The notes beneath the pieces are model-generated. The model was given only the letters and a program-made list of their open reading frames with translations, did no database searches and was not told the DNA's origin. DNA of 64,000 nucleotides from the NCBI GenBank assembly GCA_027627225.1, contig CM051030.1, positions 5,557,001 to 5,621,000 on the forward strand, given 5' to 3'. Positions 60,991 to 64,000 of the stretch are shown in pieces. The stretch is from Congeria kusceri (Eukaryota; Mollusca; Bivalvia; Myida; Dreissenidae). The position numbers and the translations under genes are program-made. The number at the start of each line of letters is the position of its first letter. Positions within the stretch are counted from its first letter, which is position 1.

Positions 60991-61394
60991 CGAAAAATAG
61001 GTGAGCTTTCATATGCCCTTTTCTCGTAGATTTTTAGGCTAAAGTTGTTAAAGTCTTATAACTTCAAAATTTGATAAATTCTTGAAATTTGGAATACATA
61101 TTTGTTATCAACTCCACCATTAGGTGCAACAATCCCCATAACTCTCTTGAAAAATGGAGTATACGTTTACAGTAGTGTAAACCTATTTAGTTTATGTCGA
61201 TTGCATCGAAAGCCTTATGGGACCTGTTCACAGATTGGCAAATTTACAATTTTCAAAAATTATGTCATAGATCCCGAAAAGAAAAATACTTTAAACAAGC
61301 GAAATAACACTACTGGCATTCTATTGGCATTCAATTTTCCCGCTGCATAATTATCGCAAGAAATCTAGGTCAAAAGTGATCATAGACGGCTATG

Positions 61395-61705
61395 CCTAAA
61401 AATCATCAATTGAAATCGATAAAATTATAACGCGTTTGTAAAGCTTTTCATAGGTATTTTAGAAAACACGTGTACCGCTTACAGAGCATTGAGATTTACT
61501 TCCATAATTGTAAGTCAGAATGGCTGAGTGGTAAGGGCGAGATTCTTTATTCCGGTTGTCATAGGTTCGAGTCCCGGCGAAGGCAAAACTTAAATTACTT
61601 TTTTCTTTATATTTGTTTTTGGTTAGTGCAACTGCTTCAGATTTTGCAGTTAAGACATTCAATGACATTTTCCAAAAATACGAAAATCTGTGAACAAGTC
61701 CTTTT
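61395..61705 (+). repeat. tRNA-headed repeat, second copy
   Basis: The left part matches 40320-40440. A tRNA-like sequence at 61517-61585 has A box 'TGGCTGAGTGGTAAGG' and B box 'GGTTCGAGTCCCGG'. One 78-bp unit (61637-61705) then follows. This fixes the order head then 78-bp tail for the family. Confidence 0.65.
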
Positions 61706-61861
61706 AGTTTTATAGAGACACTCTCGAGTCCGTTTCCTTGGAAGAACCAGTACTTGGTGTCTTTGGAAAGATCTTGAGAACGCTCTCTGAGTGGGATTGA
61801 ACCCGGGACCTTCCGGTCCCAAGATGGACACCAAAGCCACTACACCATTACCACCTTTCAT
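61705..61861 (-). mobile_element. tRNA-derived SINE
   Basis: The minus-strand head has 'GGTGGTAATGGTGTAGTGGC' and B box 'GGGTTCAATCCCACT'. The body has 'AAGACACCAAGTACTGGTTC' and 'AGGAAACGGACTCGAGAGTG', ending in CTATAAAACTAAAAGG. It interrupts the 78-bp unit of the tRNA-headed repeat. Confidence 0.7.
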
Positions 61862-62549
61862 ACGTTTGTCATCAACTCCAGCGTCAGGTACAATATCCTT
61901 TCCTTTACTCTGTTTTGTATTTTAACAGAGATATACCCATTTTCGTGTAGATTTTCAGTTTGAAGGTTTGGTTCAAAAGTCGTATAATTTCAAAACTACA
62001 CTAGTCATCAACTCCAGTATTAGGTGCAACAATCCCCATAACTCTGTTTTGAATTTTTGTTATGCCCCTTCTTCAGATAAATATTTAGATTACAGTTTTT
62101 TTTCAGAAGTCTTATAATTTCACTTAAAACTTTATCATCAACTCCAGCATTAGGTGCAACAATTCCCAACACACGGTTTTGTATTTTGACACTGTTATGC
62201 CCCTTTTTAGATAGATATTCAATATAAAGTTTTGGCCCTTTTTGGACATTCATCACTTACTTTGGCAATTCATGTTTGTTTTTGAGTGCCTTATTTATTT
62301 CCAAGTGCTCATAAAATACATGCATCAAATACATCAGAAAATAATTTTACCAAAACAGCATAGACAGAAAGGTGACAACAACTTTATTCGAAAGTATACA
62401 TATCGGAATACTGCCAAATATTATGCAACAAACAATAAACAAATTAACTCATTGAACAATGCACATAAATTTTTGAATAACAAAAAACATGAAATAGAAA
62501 TCTACTATAATACTGAAGGTTTTTGAATATTTTAAAGTTTTTGAAACAC

Positions 62550-62598
62550 TTAAAACAGCGTGAATTCTCTGTTAGTGAGCGCCATTTGATCCACAAAT
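62550..62598 (-). CDS. TEX49-like terminal exon
   Basis: 16 codons after the split Arg codon: FVDQMALTNREFTLF and stop. Acceptor 'GTTTCAG'. About 780 bases of intron separate it from the previous exon. Confidence 0.65.
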
Positions 62599-63509
62599 CT
62601 GAAACGAAACAAACATATTCCTTACTTTTAGATCTATAACATGACCACTATTTTTTAGAGGCTACACTATTGGGCATAACACTAATATTACTTCATAAAT
62701 GTCTAGTATCTTAATTTAATTGTTCAAGTTTTGTTTGGAGGCAATGCTTTAAATAAGTAAGTGGTATTAAAGAATAATTGCTTAGCAAATCTCAAGCTGT
62801 GTGGACAGCCAAAAAGTAAATTTTCACAAGCAGATTAAAATCTTATATTGTAAATTTGTATGAAGTTATGCGTAATAATGTTTGACAACTGTTCATTTAG
62901 TTCTCAAGAAATAATTTAACAAATGCTATTTACAGTTCATATTTGAACACTTAAAGTCACTAAATGTTATAATAAAGTTAAAACAATGTGTACTTATTGT
63001 TTAAGAATTTTTTTCTAACATTGTGGATTTGATATTTTTATAGCACAAAAACAAATCGATAGGCAAATTTTAAGAAAATAGGTTGCAATGTACAACGTCT
63101 CTCCAGATACTGTAAATGTGTTGTTGTATTTGGTTGATGAATAACAGAAGATCTCAAGTATAAATACAAAATGTCCCATAGCAAATGTACATACAATACA
63201 TTTATGATTTTGTTAAAACCATAAGCCGTTTTACTTCTATAATACATAAAGAGCTTTTAAATGCTTTTAAACTGCAGAATGTTTGTTTAATGTGTTGTTG
63301 TTGTGTTGTTGTTTTTTCTTTTCTTTTAAAAAGAGCTTGAAAAGAAATCTAACACAACAATTTAAGTAATTACCTGGTCATTTCACTGTTGATTTTCACC
63401 TGTCGCGGCACATTGGCCCACGGCATATTGTGCTTTAGGGGTTCCTTCTGGGTCCACCATCCGTAACAGTGGCTGTTGGTCACTGGGTAGTTAAACATCT
63501 GGTAGGTTT
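62550..63509 (-). CDS. TEX49/SPMIP11-like sperm microtubule inner protein, last two exons (partial)
   Basis: Exon 63509-63374 (acceptor TTTCAG, donor ACCAG|GTAATT) joins exon 62598-62550 (acceptor TTTCAG, stop TAA 62552-62550) in phase. Together they give 59 C-terminal residues: TYQMFNYPVTNSHCYGWWTQ, KEPLKHNMPWANVPRQVK, INSEMTRFVDQMALTNREF and TLF. The spacing of WW, MPW, PR, MTRF(x)D and the R-x-F-x-L end agrees with what I recall of vertebrate TEX49 (SPMIP11), a protein of the doublet microtubule lumen in sperm flagella. That link is from memory, without a search. The N-terminal part lies beyond the window end or upstream in the repeat-rich intron. The exon pair itself is well supported by splice sites and phase. 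Confidence 0.6.
62599..63373. other. Intron of the TEX49-like gene, no feature seen
   Basis: AT-rich with short T- and TTG-rich tracts near 63290-63330. No further exon recognised. Confidence 0.5.
63374..63509 (-). CDS. TEX49-like penultimate exon
   Basis: 136 bp, beginning 'AAACCTACCAGATG' after acceptor 'AATTTCAG'. This acceptor and the first exon bases are repeated in the upstream array, so the true start could in principle shift by choice of acceptor. Confidence 0.65.
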
Positions 63510-64000
63510 CTGAAATTGAATTGTAATGACTGAAAAGCTGGTAGGTTTTCTGAAAGTGAATAACAATGACTGAATAGCTGGTAGGTTTTCTGAAAGTGAA
63601 TAACAATGACTGAAATGCTGGTAGGTTTTGTTAAAGTGAATTGCAATGACTGAAAAGCTGGTAGGTTTTCTTAAAGTGAATTGCAATGACTGAAAAGCTG
63701 GTAGGATTCTGAAAATGAATTGCAATAAATGAAAAGCTGGTAGGTTTTTGAACGTGAATTGCAATAAATGAAAAGCTGGTAGGTTTCTGAACGTGAATTG
63801 CAATAAATGAAAAAGTTGGTAGCTTTTCTGAAAGTGAATTGCAATAAATGAAAAGCTGGTGGGTTTTCTGAAAGTGAATTGCAATAAATTAAAAGCTGGA
63901 AGGTTTCTGACAGTGAATTATAATAAATGAACATCTGGTAGGTTTTTGAAAGTAAATTATTGTGCTTGAACATCTGGTGCAAGTAGGTTTATGAAAGTGA
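63510..64000 (-). repeat. ~40-bp array copying the TEX49-like exon's splice acceptor
   Basis: Sense (minus) units read 'TTCACTTTCAGAAAACCTAC' then 'CAGCTTTTCATTGCAA'. They contain a C/T-rich tract, CAG and the exon's opening 'AAACCTACCAG'. The distal copies near 63930 and 63970 keep 'ACCAGATGTTCA', which matches the exon start 'ACCAGATGTTTA' further. About 12 copies are present and the array runs off the window end. Confidence 0.85.

Larger units (their letters stand above)
61000..62260. repeat. ~130-bp interspersed tandem repeat, split by later insertions
   Basis: 'ATCAACTCCAGCATTAGGTG', 'CAACAATCCCCATAACTCTG' and 'TTATGCCCCTTTT' recur at 61000-61145 and then at 61865-62250 (three units). 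The gap is filled by a tRNA-headed repeat (61395-61705) that itself carries a SINE (61705-61861). Confidence 0.7.

Overview
This window is nuclear DNA from an invertebrate animal, most likely a bivalve mollusc. It has intron-rich genes with GT-AG introns, large introns full of tandem repeats, tRNA-derived SINEs, a BED/hAT DNA transposon, a non-LTR retrotransposon remnant, and several families of short elements with hairpin ends and internal tandem repeats of a kind that is abundant in bivalve genomes. The species cannot be named from sequence alone. Most open frames in the window are by-products of tandem repeats whose unit is a multiple of three.

Layout. 1-17 kb is almost entirely tandem repeat. 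It holds a ~120-bp array, a diverged ~175-bp array, and a 10-kb satellite (5.0-15.4 kb) that grades from a ~49-bp monomer into a 93-bp dimer and then into 849-bp and 2.35-kb higher-order units, followed by an AT-rich array. One isolated candidate exon lies at 3882-4009 (minus). 17-24 kb holds decayed duplicated segments, a hairpin-ended repeat element and a tRNA-derived SINE.

24.2-37.5 kb (minus) is a complete six-exon gene for a secreted type-B carboxylesterase/cholinesterase-like protein. I assembled 533 residues with Ser, Glu and His of the triad present. Its first intron carries a 5.4-kb array of 99-bp repeats (an accidental 1784-codon open frame). A 5'-truncated non-LTR reverse transcriptase fragment also lies there.

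37.7-44.6 kb is intergenic repeat: a large trinucleotide hairpin, a perfectly phased 40-bp array, and a 78-bp array with a tRNA-like head into which two hairpin-ended elements and a SINE have inserted.

45.2-60.5 kb (minus) is a complete nine-exon gene for cytosolic NAD-dependent glycerol-3-phosphate dehydrogenase (GPD1, 350 residues). Its introns hold nested DNA transposons, including an apparently intact hAT element with a 555-codon transposase in intron 1, plus large minisatellites. 60.5-64 kb has more nested repeats and, on the minus strand, the last two exons of a gene resembling TEX49/SPMIP11 (a sperm microtubule inner protein).

The most unusual signal is that several intronic repeats are copies of exon-intron junctions of the very gene they sit in. 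A ~36-copy 38-bp array in GPD1 intron 6 repeats the end of exon 6 plus its splice donor. Single decayed copies of the exon 4 and exon 5 donor junctions lie in GPD1 introns 4 and 5. A short ~50-bp array repeats the esterase exon 3 donor junction. A ~40-bp array repeats the splice acceptor of the TEX49-like exon. A 41-bp exact copy of an internal piece of esterase exon 5 lies in intron 2. Splice-junction duplication may therefore be a recurrent route of intron growth here.
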